The notes under the pieces are model-generated. The model was not told the origin of the DNA and made no database searches. It worked only from the letters and a program-made list of their open reading frames with translations. Below are positions 47,209 through 55,553 of a stretch of 64,000 nucleotides of DNA, one piece after another (the first letter of the stretch is position 1; each line of letters begins with the position of its first letter). The DNA is taken from the NCBI GenBank assembly GCA_949285785.1, contig CASEAG010000002.1, positions 1-64,000 of the forward strand, in the 5' to 3' direction. Source of the DNA: an uncultured Spirochaetales bacterium. Lineage in GTDB: Bacteria; Spirochaetota; Spirochaetia; Sphaerochaetales; Sphaerochaetaceae. A program made the position numbers and the translations under genes.

Positions 47209-48996
47209 ATGGGATTCAGGAACTACATTCTGGTCTGTGGCGGAACCGGCTGCGAGTCGTCGAAGTCCGACCTGATCTACAAGACGCTTATCGAGGAGGC
47301 CAGGGCCCAGGGAGTCGCCGACCAGGTCCAGGTCATCAAGACGGGATGCTTCGGCTTCTGCGAGCAGGGACCCATCGTGAAGATCCTTCCGGAGGACTCC
47401 TTCTACGTGAAGGTCAAGCCCGAGGATTCGAAGGAGATCATCAGCGAACATGTCATCAAGGGCCGCGAGGTAACCAGACTGCTGTACAACAAGACGCCGA
47501 AGAAGCCTCTTGAGCAGGTCGAGGACATCCAGTTCTACCAGAAGCAGCTGCGCGTCGTGCTGCGTAACTGTGGCGTGATCGATCCCGAGAACATCGACGA
47601 CTACATCGCAAACGACGGTTATGTGGCCCTCGAGAAGGCCCTCTTCGAGATGAGCGAGGACGACATCATCGAGCAGGTCAAGATCTCCGGATTGAGAGGC
47701 CGCGGCGGCGCAGGCTTCCCGACCTGGATGAAGTGGAACTTCACCAAGCAGGCCGAAGGCGATGTCAAGTACGTCGTGTGCAACGCGGACGAGGGAGACC
47801 CCGGTGCATACATGGACCGCTCGACGCTTGAAGGCGATCCGCATTCCGTCCTCGAGGCCATGACGATCTGCGGAAAGGCGATCGGCGCCCACCAGGGATA
47901 CATCTACATCCGTGCCGAGTATCCTCTGGCGATCCACAGGCTCGAGGTCGCCATGAAGCAGGCCAGGGAGTACGGCCTGCTCGGCAAGGACATACTCGGA
48001 TCCGGCTTCGACTACGACATCGAGATCCGTCTCGGCGCAGGCGCGTTCGTCTGTGGCGAGGAGACCGCTCTCCTGCAGTCTATCGAGGGCCACAGGGGCA
48101 TGCCGCAGCCTCGTCCGCCATTCCCTGCGGTCAAGGGCCTGTGGGGCAAGCCGACGGTCATCAACAACGTCGAGACCTGGGCGAACATCCCCGTCATCAT
48201 CGCCAAGGGTGGTGCCGAGTTCGCCAAGATCGGAACCCCGGACAGCCATGGAACAAAGGTCTTCGCTCTTACCGGCAAGGTGTGCAACTCCGGACTCGTC
48301 GAGGTCCCGATGGGCACCACGCTACGCGAGATCGTCTTCGATATCGGAGGCGGCATCGCGGGTGGACGCAAGTTCAAGGCGGTCCAGACCGGAGGCCCCT
48401 CGGGCGGTGTCATCACCGAGGAGAACCTCGACACCCCGATCGACTTCGGCGGTCTGCAGCGCATCGGCTCCATGATGGGCTCCGGCGGAATGATCGTCAT
48501 GGACGACAGCGACTGTATCGTCGATGTTGCCAAGTTCTATCTCGAGTTCACCCGTGACGAATCCTGCGGAAAGTGCTTCCCCTGCCGCATCGGCGGAAAG
48601 AGCCTGTACAACCTGCTGGACAAGATCACTATCGGAAACGGCACCGAGGAGGACCTTGAAGAGCTGAGGACCATCGCCCATGCCATGCAGAAGGGTTCGC
48701 TGTGCGCCCTCGGCCAGACGGCTCCCAACCCCGTCCTGTCGACGCTGCGCTACTTCCCCGAGGAGTATGAAGCCCATATCAAGGACAAGAAGTGTCCTGC
48801 CGGCAAGTGCAAGAAGCTGATCAGGTACTCGATCGATCCCAACAAGTGCATCGGCTGTACGGCCTGTTCCAGGAAGTGCCCGGTGGGCGCCATCTCGGGC
48901 GAGCTGAAGAAGCCGCATTCCATCAACCAGGCTGCATGTATCAAGTGCGGCGTGTGTCGCCAGACTTGCAAGTTCTCGGCGATCACAGTCGAGTAG
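47209..48996 (+). CDS. hydB: NADH-dependent [FeFe] hydrogenase, NuoF-like flavin subunit
   Basis: A 595-residue subunit: an N-terminal thioredoxin-like [2Fe-2S] domain (C-G-G-T-G-C-E, T-G-C-F-G-F-C-E), the NuoF core with NADH and FMN loops (L-R-G-R-G-G-A-G-F-P-T, C-N-A-D-E-G-D-P-G-A), the [4Fe-4S] site E-S-C-G-K-C-F-P-C-R-I-G, and a C-terminal two-cluster ferredoxin (C-I-G-C-T-A-C-S-R-K-C-P and C-I-K-C-G-V-C-R-Q-T-C). This is the HydB layout of bifurcating hydrogenases: it oxidises NADH (with ferredoxin) and passes electrons to HydA. The ATG is 1 base after the previous stop. Confidence 0.96.
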   Translation: MGFRNYILVCGGTGCESSKSDLIYKTLIEEARAQGVADQVQVIKTGCFGFCEQGPIVKILPEDSFYVKVKPEDSKEIISEHVIKGREVTRLLYNKTPKKPLEQVEDIQFYQKQLRVVLRNCGVIDPENIDDYIANDGYVALEKALFEMSEDDIIEQVKISGLRGRGGAGFPTWMKWNFTKQAEGDVKYVVCNADEGDPGAYMDRSTLEGDPHSVLEAMTICGKAIGAHQGYIYIRAEYPLAIHRLEVAMKQAREYGLLGKDILGSGFDYDIEIRLGAGAFVCGEETALLQSIEGHRGMPQPRPPFPAVKGLWGKPTVINNVETWANIPVIIAKGGAEFAKIGTPDSHGTKVFALTGKVCNSGLVEVPMGTTLREIVFDIGGGIAGGRKFKAVQTGGPSGGVITEENLDTPIDFGGLQRIGSMMGSGGMIVMDDSDCIVDVAKFYLEFTRDESCGKCFPCRIGGKSLYNLLDKITIGNGTEEDLEELRTIAHAMQKGSLCALGQTAPNPVLSTLRYFPEEYEAHIKDKKCPAGKCKKLIRYSIDPNKCIGCTACSRKCPVGAISGELKKPHSINQAACIKCGVCRQTCKFSAITVE

Positions 48997-49010
48997 GAGG
49001 TCGTGAAGTT

Positions 49011-50759
49011 ATGCTAGTACATTTGACAATACAGGGAATTGAAGTGGCAGTGGAGCAGGGTTCCACGGTCCTCGAGGCGGCTCTCAAGGCCGGCATCAGG
49101 ATTCCGACCCTCTGCTACCACCCCGATCTCAGGCCCTTCGGATCCTGCGGACTGTGCATCTGCAAGCAGGAGGGTTCGGCCAAGATCATCAGGGCCTGCG
49201 CCACGCCTGTGGCCGAGGGCATGAAGATCATCACACATGACAACGAGCTGTACGAGGTCAGGAAGACCATCCTCGAGCTGATCATGAGCACGCACCCGGC
49301 GAGCTGCCTGACCTGCGTCAGGAACAACAAGTGCGAGCTGCAGAAGCTGTGCATCGAGTACGGTATCCGCGAGCAGCCGTTCGAGACGAGGATCAAGGAG
49401 CTTCCGAAGGACACCTCCACGAAGGCCATCATCCTCGACCCGTCCAAGTGCATCAAGTGCGGCCGCTGCGTCCAGGTCTGCCAGAGCCTCCAGGGGGTCT
49501 ACGCCCTCGAGTTCATCGGTCGTGGAGACGCCACGCAGATGTGTCCTGCGGCCTCTCTGCCTCTCAACGACAGCCCGTGCATCAAGTGCGGACAGTGTGC
49601 TACGCACTGTCCTGTCGGTGCGATCTACGAGGTCGACGAGGGTGGCAGGTTCCTCCGTGAGGCGTCCGCCAGCGAGAAGGTCGTGGCGGTGCAGATCGCA
49701 CCTGCCGTGCGTGTCGCCTTGGGCGAGGAGTTCGGCTTCAAGCCCGGCGAGCTGACCACCGGCAAAATCTACACTGCGCTGCGCCGTCTCGGTGCGGATT
49801 ACGTCTTCGACACCAACTTCGGCGCCGACATGACGATCATGGAGGAGGGCACGGAGCTCGTGAAGCGCGTAAGCGAGGGCGGTGTGCTGCCTCAGATCAC
49901 CTCCTGCTGCCCCGGCTGGATCGAGTACGTGACCAAGTACTATCCCGACCTGATCGAGAACCTCTCGTCGGCCAAGAGCCCGATGATGATGCAGGGAGCC
50001 ATCACGAAGACCTACTGGGCGGAAAAGATGGGAATCGATCCTGCCAGCGTCTACTCCGTGGCCATCATGCCCTGCACGGCGAAGAAGGCCGAGATCCATC
50101 GCGACGAGCACATGAAGAGCAGCGGCTACGATGATGTCGACCTTGTGCTCACCACACGTGAGCTGGCTAGGATCATCCGCCAGCGTGGAATCGACTTCGC
50201 CGCTCTTCCCGAGAGCGAGGCGGACAGCCCGATCGGAGAATACTCCGGCGCCGCCACCATCTTCGGTGTCACGGGAGGCGTCATGGAGGCTGCCGTGAGG
50301 ACGGCATACCATGCGATCTCCGGCAAGGAGCTGTATGATCCCGACATCATGACCGTGCGTGGAAACGGCGAGTTCCGCCATGGCGCGATCGATGTGGATG
50401 GCAAGACGACTCTCCGCTTCGGCGTCGTGCATGGCATGGGCAATGCCAAGGCGATCCTGGACGAGATCCGTGCCGCCAAGCAGCGTGGCGAGAGGGCTCC
50501 ATACGAGTTCATAGAGGTCATGGCATGCCGCGGAGGATGTATCGCAGGCGGCGGCCAGCCGCTTGGTACCGATGACGAGGTCCGCTCCAAGAGGACCAGC
50601 GGCTCGTACACCGACGACAAGAAGGCGAAGGTGCGCTGCAGCCACCAGAACCCGTCTGTCATCAAGTGCTACGAGGAGTTCTTCGGCGAGCCACTGAGCG
50701 AGAAGGCCCATCATCTGCTGCACACCGAGTACACTCCGGTTCCCGTATACAAGAACTGA
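49011..50759 (+). CDS. hydA: [FeFe] hydrogenase catalytic subunit, group A3 type
   Basis: A 582-residue hydrogenase. N-terminal [2Fe-2S] domain (C-G-L-C-I-C), a His-Cys3 cluster (H-P-A-S-C-L-T-C), two [4Fe-4S] clusters (C-I-K-C-G-R-C-V-Q-V-C, C-I-K-C-G-Q-C-A-T-H-C) and the H-cluster motifs: L1 T-S-C-C-P-G-W, L2 M-P-C-T-A-K-K-A-E, L3 E-V-M-A-C-R-G-G-C-I-A-G-G-G-Q-P. All canonical ligands are present. With HydB and HydC it should couple NADH and ferredoxin oxidation to H2 production in the cytoplasm. No hydE, hydF or hydG maturases lie in the window, so they must be elsewhere. AGGAGG is 9-10 nt before the ATG. A hairpin follows. Confidence 0.97.
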   Translation: MLVHLTIQGIEVAVEQGSTVLEAALKAGIRIPTLCYHPDLRPFGSCGLCICKQEGSAKIIRACATPVAEGMKIITHDNELYEVRKTILELIMSTHPASCLTCVRNNKCELQKLCIEYGIREQPFETRIKELPKDTSTKAIILDPSKCIKCGRCVQVCQSLQGVYALEFIGRGDATQMCPAASLPLNDSPCIKCGQCATHCPVGAIYEVDEGGRFLREASASEKVVAVQIAPAVRVALGEEFGFKPGELTTGKIYTALRRLGADYVFDTNFGADMTIMEEGTELVKRVSEGGVLPQITSCCPGWIEYVTKYYPDLIENLSSAKSPMMMQGAITKTYWAEKMGIDPASVYSVAIMPCTAKKAEIHRDEHMKSSGYDDVDLVLTTRELARIIRQRGIDFAALPESEADSPIGEYSGAATIFGVTGGVMEAAVRTAYHAISGKELYDPDIMTVRGNGEFRHGAIDVDGKTTLRFGVVHGMGNAKAILDEIRAAKQRGERAPYEFIEVMACRGGCIAGGGQPLGTDDEVRSKRTSGSYTDDKKAKVRCSHQNPSVIKCYEEFFGEPLSEKAHHLLHTEYTPVPVYKN

Positions 50760-50784
50760 GCGTATTCACAGCGTACGATTCTAC

Positions 50785-50811
50785 AGAAGCCGGGTGTCCT
50801 GCCCGGCTTCT
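50785..50811 (+). terminator. Terminator of the hydrogenase operon
   Basis: AGAAGCCGGG pairs perfectly with CCCGGCTTCT (10 bp, 7-nt loop), 25 bases after the stop of hydA. Confidence 0.8.
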
Positions 50812-51099
50812 GGCATATGGGGGCGCCATGCATCATTTCATCGCTGTTCCATCCACGAAAATGCATCATGCATTCGTCTGAAGACCCGACGATGATTCCC
50901 GTTTCACACCATGCGTCAGTCCAGGCGTAGCCCATCCCAATTTGTTTTTTCCATGGATTGATATGGAAAAATCCGCCTTCCAGTATTGCCCATGTGAAGT
51001 GTGAAATAGTACTTTTTGTGAGGACCTGAAGAATATATGACTTGTGTGTTCCCCGTCCGGGGACGGAAGGTGGTCATTTCATCTTGTCCAGGAGATATT
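50812..51099. promoter_or_regulatory. Control region of the exporter operon
   Basis: A 288-base gap without a credible gene. It has a hairpin TTTTTCCAT / ATGGAAAAA (9 bp, 8-nt loop; 50946-50971), an inverted pair TTTCACAC (50902-50909) and GTGTGAAA (50999-51006) and a GC hairpin (CCGTCC-GG-GGACGG, about 51053-51066) in the leader. AGGAGA precedes the ATG. I looked for a sigma-54 -24/-12 element (TGGCA then TTGC) and did not find one. Confidence 0.5.
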
Positions 51100-52548
51100 A
51101 TGAGACGATCCATATCAGCAGTGGCTGTCGCACTCCTGTGTGCAGGGATGCTCTTCGCCACACCGTATGAGGAGATCCTGAGCAGGGCGATGGAGAACAG
51201 CCCGCAGATGAAGAACGTGGAGCTGACCTATCTCAACAGCCTCCTGACCCAGCAGCAGAACGACCTGGACGATGCGGTCAAGGTGACGGTGAGTACGGGG
51301 CAATGGAATATTGCTTTTGAAGAAGAGTCGATTGGTACTATGAATGGTGGAGTGCAATCGAATTCTTTAATTTCTGCTCTTGCTGGTTATAATTCTCCCT
51401 CTGTTTCTGTAGCGATTCCTAATGGTGAGAGCGAGACAAAAATAACTGCGAGTACTGGATTGAATTTCAACTATGGTGAACAGAAATCATATAGTATTTC
51501 GCCTTCTTTGAGCGCATCCCACACGTTCGACCTGACCGGCTACGACTCGGATCTGGCCGTGGATCTGTCCAATGCAAGATCCTCGATCCAGAGCGAATAC
51601 ACGTACAGGAATGCGCTGCTTTCCTTCGAGAGCCAGGTGCTCACCAGTATCAAGACGCTTCTCCAGGCGGAGCAGACTCTCAATGAGACGAAGTACGAGC
51701 TTGCAAAGGCCGAACAGACGCTCTCGGATGCACTTGAACTTGGAAACATGACGGAGGGAAGCGTCTCGTATCTCCAGTCCATGAATGCAATCAATCTTCA
51801 GAAGCGCACGATCGATGCGACCGAGAAGCAGATCGAGACCGCCAAGCAGCAGTACACGACGCTTACAGGACTTGTGTGGGATGGTGTCGAGGATCTTCCT
51901 TCTCCAGACCTGACCATCAATGTCCTGTCAACGGGAAACACTTCGGTCGTCCTTGCCGGAATCGATGTGGAGCTTGCACAGCAGGCAATTGAAGAATTGA
52001 ATCATAAGATTGGAACTTCTGAGCTTTCCATAGATGGTGCAATTGGTGGAGATTTCTCAAAGGATTCAACCTCTTATGATGGAAGTGCAGGTGTTGCCTA
52101 TTCGGCAGGCAACTGGGCAGTTGGGACAGCTTTTGGTGGCAGTTTCGACAACCAGTCAGGAAAGTTCCATCCAACTCTTTCTGTAGGCGCGTCATGGACC
52201 AACAAGACAACCAAGAAGAGCGACGAGATCGAGCTGCAGATGCTTAACAACGATCTGGTGAGCGCCCAGAACGAGCTTGCAGATGCCAAGACGTCATACA
52301 TCCAGGACATGCAGAATCTGCAGATCGAGATACTGAATCACGAGTATACTCTGCAGAACAATGCGGCGCAGAAGGAGTACTTGGAGTCGAATCTCGAATA
52401 CCAGCAGACGCTGTTCGACTCCGGCCTTTGCACGCAGCAGGATGTTGATGATGCACGCAAGCAGGTGGAGTGGGCCTCCGTGCAGGATATGATAGACACC
52501 ATCGAGGGACTTCTCCTCCAGATCAAGATAGCACAACTGAATCTCTAG
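51100..52548 (+). CDS. TolC-family outer-membrane efflux protein, mosaic
   Basis: A 482-residue outer-membrane channel. A signal peptide (M-R-R-S-I-S, hydrophobic core, L-F-A-T cleavage near residue 22) is followed by two TolC-type repeats with helical hairpins (A-M-E-N-S-P-Q-M-K-N-V-E-L, then T-L-N-E-T-K-Y-E-L-A-K-A-E-Q-T; second copy E-I-E-L-Q-M-L-N-N-D-L-V-S-A-Q-N-E-L). Between the helices of each repeat lie segments (residues about 68-139 and 296-366) with a plain change in base composition and codon use: 22 and 24 GC per 60 against 32-34 in flanks. By homology these are the barrel and surface loops. It forms the exit duct for the MacAB-type pump encoded next. AGGAGA lies 4-5 nt before the ATG. 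Confidence 0.88.
   Translation: MRRSISAVAVALLCAGMLFATPYEEILSRAMENSPQMKNVELTYLNSLLTQQQNDLDDAVKVTVSTGQWNIAFEEESIGTMNGGVQSNSLISALAGYNSPSVSVAIPNGESETKITASTGLNFNYGEQKSYSISPSLSASHTFDLTGYDSDLAVDLSNARSSIQSEYTYRNALLSFESQVLTSIKTLLQAEQTLNETKYELAKAEQTLSDALELGNMTEGSVSYLQSMNAINLQKRTIDATEKQIETAKQQYTTLTGLVWDGVEDLPSPDLTINVLSTGNTSVVLAGIDVELAQQAIEELNHKIGTSELSIDGAIGGDFSKDSTSYDGSAGVAYSAGNWAVGTAFGGSFDNQSGKFHPTLSVGASWTNKTTKKSDEIELQMLNNDLVSAQNELADAKTSYIQDMQNLQIEILNHEYTLQNNAAQKEYLESNLEYQQTLFDSGLCTQQDVDDARKQVEWASVQDMIDTIEGLLLQIKIAQLNL
51303..51515 (+). other. AT-rich mosaic tract 1 in the TolC-like gene
   Basis: About 213 bases whose base composition and codon choice differ from the rest of the gene: the line 51361-51420 has 22 G+C of 60 (37%) against 34 of 60 at 51181-51240 and 32 of 60 at 51541-51600. 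The frame is unbroken. It encodes the first barrel/loop region. Edges are estimates. Confidence 0.7.
51985..52195 (+). other. AT-rich mosaic tract 2 in the TolC-like gene
   Basis: About 211 bases of the same kind: the line 52021-52080 has 24 G+C of 60 (40%). It encodes the equivalent barrel/loop region of the second TolC repeat. Edges are estimates. Confidence 0.7.
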
Positions 52549-52572
52549 GAATGACGATACGAAGGAATGACC

Positions 52573-53688
52573 ATGAGCGAAGACAAGAATACGAAGATCA
52601 ATGATGAAGTGGTTCTCAGCGAGAGCGAGAAGCAGGAGAGGATCCTGCGCGAGCAGTTCAAGATCAAGAAGAGGAACAGGCGGATAAAGAAGCTCGTCAT
52701 CTGGGCCATCGTCATACTCGTCCTGGTGCTCGGCCTGAGCTGGTACATGCAGCTGAGGGAGAACATGAGGGCTGAGCAGGAGGCCATGATGGCACGTTCC
52801 AGCCAGGTGCAGGCAAAGGTCACCCGCAACGTGTACACGGCCACCATCGACCTGTCGGGCTACGTCGAGGCATACGACATCCAGAACGCACGCTTCCGTG
52901 CAACAGGCCCCATCACTGCGGTCAACGTGGAGGAGGGTGACATCGTCCATGAAGGAGATGTCCTGGCCACCATCGACAGCACAAGCCAGACATACAATGT
53001 GGAAAGCATCAGGCGCCAGATCCGCGAGGCCGAGCTCAACGGAACACAGTCGCAGCTCGAACTGCTGAATCTGCAGCTGACCACTGCACTCAACAACCTT
53101 GAGTACACGAATCTCGTGGCCAACTTCGACGGCACCGTCGCCGATGTGAACATCACCGAGGGCGACTACTTCGAAGCCGGAAGCACCGATGCCGCGGTAA
53201 CCATCGCGGACCTCTCCCGCCTGAAGGCCACGGTGGAGATAGACGAGATCGACATGCAGTATGTCTACCTTGGTCAGACGGCATACCTCACCTTCGACTC
53301 CATTCCGGGGCAGGTCGTGGAGGCCTACGTCTCCTACATCCCGACGCTCGGCACATATTCCAGCCAGGGCATCGGCGTGGTGGAGGTGGAGCTGACCATC
53401 GACAATCCTCCTGCATCCCTCAAGCCCGGTTACAGTTTCGAGGGCACCATAGCAAGCGAAGGGGATGTGGAGATGCTTCTCCTGCCGCAGGCTGCGGTCA
53501 CGACCGGGCGCGGCGGTGCAACCACCGTCCAGAAGCTTCTGGAGGACGGCACGACGGAGACGGTCAGCGTCAGCGTGAAATACCTTGGAGAGGGGACCTG
53601 CCAGCTCGTTGCCGGCAACCTCGTCGAGGGGGACACCCTGGTCTATACCAGAGAGACCGGTGGCTTCATGGGCATGATGAGGTTCTAG
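52573..53688 (+). CDS. MacA-like membrane fusion protein
   Basis: A 371-residue periplasmic adaptor. About 48 charged residues precede one membrane helix (38-60), then a split lipoyl/biotinyl domain (G-P-I-T-A-V-N-V-E-E-G-D-I-V-H-E-G-D-V-L) around a short helical hairpin, and beta-barrel domains (F-D-G-T-V-A-D-V-N-I, P-G-Q-V-V-E-A-Y-V). It links MacB-like ATPase/permease to the TolC-like channel. AAGGA 6-7 nt before ATG 52573 decides the start over ATG 52567. The gap to the TolC gene is 24 bases. Confidence 0.9.
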   Translation: MSEDKNTKINDEVVLSESEKQERILREQFKIKKRNRRIKKLVIWAIVILVLVLGLSWYMQLRENMRAEQEAMMARSSQVQAKVTRNVYTATIDLSGYVEAYDIQNARFRATGPITAVNVEEGDIVHEGDVLATIDSTSQTYNVESIRRQIREAELNGTQSQLELLNLQLTTALNNLEYTNLVANFDGTVADVNITEGDYFEAGSTDAAVTIADLSRLKATVEIDEIDMQYVYLGQTAYLTFDSIPGQVVEAYVSYIPTLGTYSSQGIGVVEVELTIDNPPASLKPGYSFEGTIASEGDVEMLLLPQAAVTTGRGGATTVQKLLEDGTTETVSVSVKYLGEGTCQLVAGNLVEGDTLVYTRETGGFMGMMRF

Positions 53689-53691
53689 CCT

Positions 53692-54372
53692 ATGTCCGAA
53701 AACGTCATAGAACTGGTGAACGTACGCCGCTACTATATCGTGGGCGACTTCTGCGTCAAGGCGCTTGACGGGGTCTGTGCACAGATACGCAAGGGCTCGT
53801 TCACCGCGATCATGGGTCCCTCCGGTTCGGGCAAGAGCACGATGATGAACCTCATCGGCTGTCTCGACACCCCGACCAGCGGGTACATAAGGATCGACGG
53901 GGAATACACCAACAACCTCACCGAGAAGGAGCTTGCCGACATCCGCAACCGCAAGGTCGGCTTCGTCTTCCAGCAGTTCAACCTGCTTGGCAAGCAGACC
54001 GCCCTGGACAATGTCATGACGCCGCTTCTTTATGCCGGTGTCAGAGGACGCGAGAGGAAGGAGAGGGCGGAGGCCCTGCTCGAGAGGGTCGGCCTGAAGG
54101 ACAGGATGAAACACCTGCCCAGCGAGTTGTCGGGAGGTCAGAAGCAGCGTGTCGCCATAGCCAGGGCGCTGGTGAACAACCCGTCCATCCTGCTTGCCGA
54201 CGAGCCTACCGGTGCGCTCGACAGCCGTACCGGCGACCAGATCATGGAGCTGTTCCAGGACCTCAACGACGAAGGCCGCACCGTCGTCTTCGTCACGCAT
54301 GACAGAGGTCTTGGCATGAGATGCCGTGAGCAGATCTACATCCATGACGGAAAGATTGTGGAGGCGCTGTGA
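53692..54372 (+). CDS. MacB-like ABC exporter, ATP-binding protein
   Basis: A 226-residue ATPase of the MacB/LolD family: Walker [10 protein letters not shown], the family Q loop F-V-F-Q-Q-F-N-L-L, signature [15 protein letters not shown] and Walker [12 protein letters not shown]. It powers the pump from the cytoplasm. In E. coli MacB this domain is fused to the permease; here it is a separate gene, whose stop overlaps the permease ATG. The start follows the MacA-like stop by 3 bases. Confidence 0.95.
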   Translation: MSENVIELVNVRRYYIVGDFCVKALDGVCAQIRKGSFTAIMGPSGSGKSTMMNLIGCLDTPTSGYIRIDGEYTNNLTEKELADIRNRKVGFVFQQFNLLGKQTALDNVMTPLLYAGVRGRERKERAEALLERVGLKDRMKHLPSELSGGQKQRVAIARALVNNPSILLADEPTGALDSRTGDQIMELFQDLNDEGRTVVFVTHDRGLGMRCREQIYIHDGKIVEAL

Positions 54373-55553
54373 TGGTCTGGGAGAACATAAAGATAGCTCT
54401 TACATCGATGGTCCACAACAAGATGAGGACTCTGTTGTCCCTGCTTGGAATCATCATCGGCGTCGCTGCCGTCGTGGCAATACTGAATCTCGGCCAGTCC
54501 GTCACCGAATCGATCACGGAGAGCATGAATGTCGGCGGAATAGACATGGTCAACGTCTTCCCCTCCGGCTCGTCGCGTGAGCTGAACGTCTTCGACGAGG
54601 CATTCGGCGAGACGCTGATGAACAACGTTGACGGAATAGAGTCGGTGCTTCCCGTCGTATCGTCGACCACCAGGGTCAGGAGCGGACAGGACATACTGTC
54701 GGTGTCGATCTCCGGCGTAACATCGAACTTCTTCGAGGTGAACAATGCCGAGCTGCTGTACGGAGAGTATTTCACCGCACTGGACAACATAAACCGCCGT
54801 CAAGTCGTCGTCCTGGGAAAGGACGTCGCAGACGAGCTCTTCCCGGTCGGCAACGCGGTCGGCTCATACGTGTCCATCTTCCGCCAGTCCTCCAAGCGCT
54901 ACCTGGTCGTCGGTGTCCTTGACGAGAAGGATTCCACTCTCGGCAACAGCTTCGACAACACGATCTTCATCCCGCTGAACACATATGGCCAGAGGTTCAG
55001 GAGGATCACCACCATGTCCAGCTACACCTGCAAGGTGTATGACGGCGTGGATGCCACGGTGGTCTCGGACAACATAGAGAACTACCTCAACGACCTGGTC
55101 GGATCGGACTACTTCATGGTCATGAGCGCAGCATCCCTCGTGGAGATGTCGCAGGAGGTCATGACCACGCTCTCCACGTTCCTCGCCGCCATAGCCGCCA
55201 TCTCGCTGCTGGTCGGTGGAATAGGAATCATGAACATCATGCTCGTCTCCGTCGCGGAGAGGACAAGGGAGATAGGCATCCGCAAGGCGCTAGGCGCGAG
55301 TCCCGGCGTAATAATGGGTCAGTTCCTTGTCGAGGCGCTCACGCTCACGATCATCGGAGGTCTCATAGGACTGCTGATCGGTAGCCTGATCAGCTATGCC
55401 ATTGTCAATCTGGCTGGCTGGAGCCTATACTTCAGCTATTCGGCGATCGTCCTGTCGATCGGCTTCAGCATGTTCGTCGGCGTGTTCTTCGGATGGTATC
55501 CGGCGGCCAAGGCATCGAAGCTCGATCCGATCGAGTCGCTGAGCTACGAGTGA
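54372..55553 (+). CDS. MacB-like ABC exporter, permease
   Basis: A 393-residue permease: one helix near the N-terminus (L-L-S-L-L-G-I-I-I-G-V-A-A-V), a large periplasmic MacB_PCD domain (about 45-250) and three C-terminal helices with G-G-I-G-I-M-N-I-M-L-V-S-V-A-E-R-T-R-E-I-G then I-R-K-A-L-G-A, the FtsX/MacB core. It moves substrates from the periplasm into the TolC channel by mechanotransmission. ATG overlaps the ATPase stop (TGATG). Substrate unknown: macrolides, peptides or lipoproteins are typical of the family. Confidence 0.95.
   Translation: MVWENIKIALTSMVHNKMRTLLSLLGIIIGVAAVVAILNLGQSVTESITESMNVGGIDMVNVFPSGSSRELNVFDEAFGETLMNNVDGIESVLPVVSSTTRVRSGQDILSVSISGVTSNFFEVNNAELLYGEYFTALDNINRRQVVVLGKDVADELFPVGNAVGSYVSIFRQSSKRYLVVGVLDEKDSTLGNSFDNTIFIPLNTYGQRFRRITTMSSYTCKVYDGVDATVVSDNIENYLNDLVGSDYFMVMSAASLVEMSQEVMTTLSTFLAAIAAISLLVGGIGIMNIMLVSVAERTREIGIRKALGASPGVIMGQFLVEALTLTIIGGLIGLLIGSLISYAIVNLAGWSLYFSYSAIVLSIGFSMFVGVFFGWYPAAKASKLDPIESLSYE

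Noticed and set aside
49014-50723. A 569-codon minus-strand frame over hydA
   Set aside because: It is antisense to the complete H-cluster motifs of hydA; long antisense frames are common in GC-rich genes.
50812-51099. Sigma-54 promoter for the exporter operon
   Set aside because: No TGGCA-N7-TTGC-like element at proper spacing; the best partial match (near 50812) lacks the -12 half.
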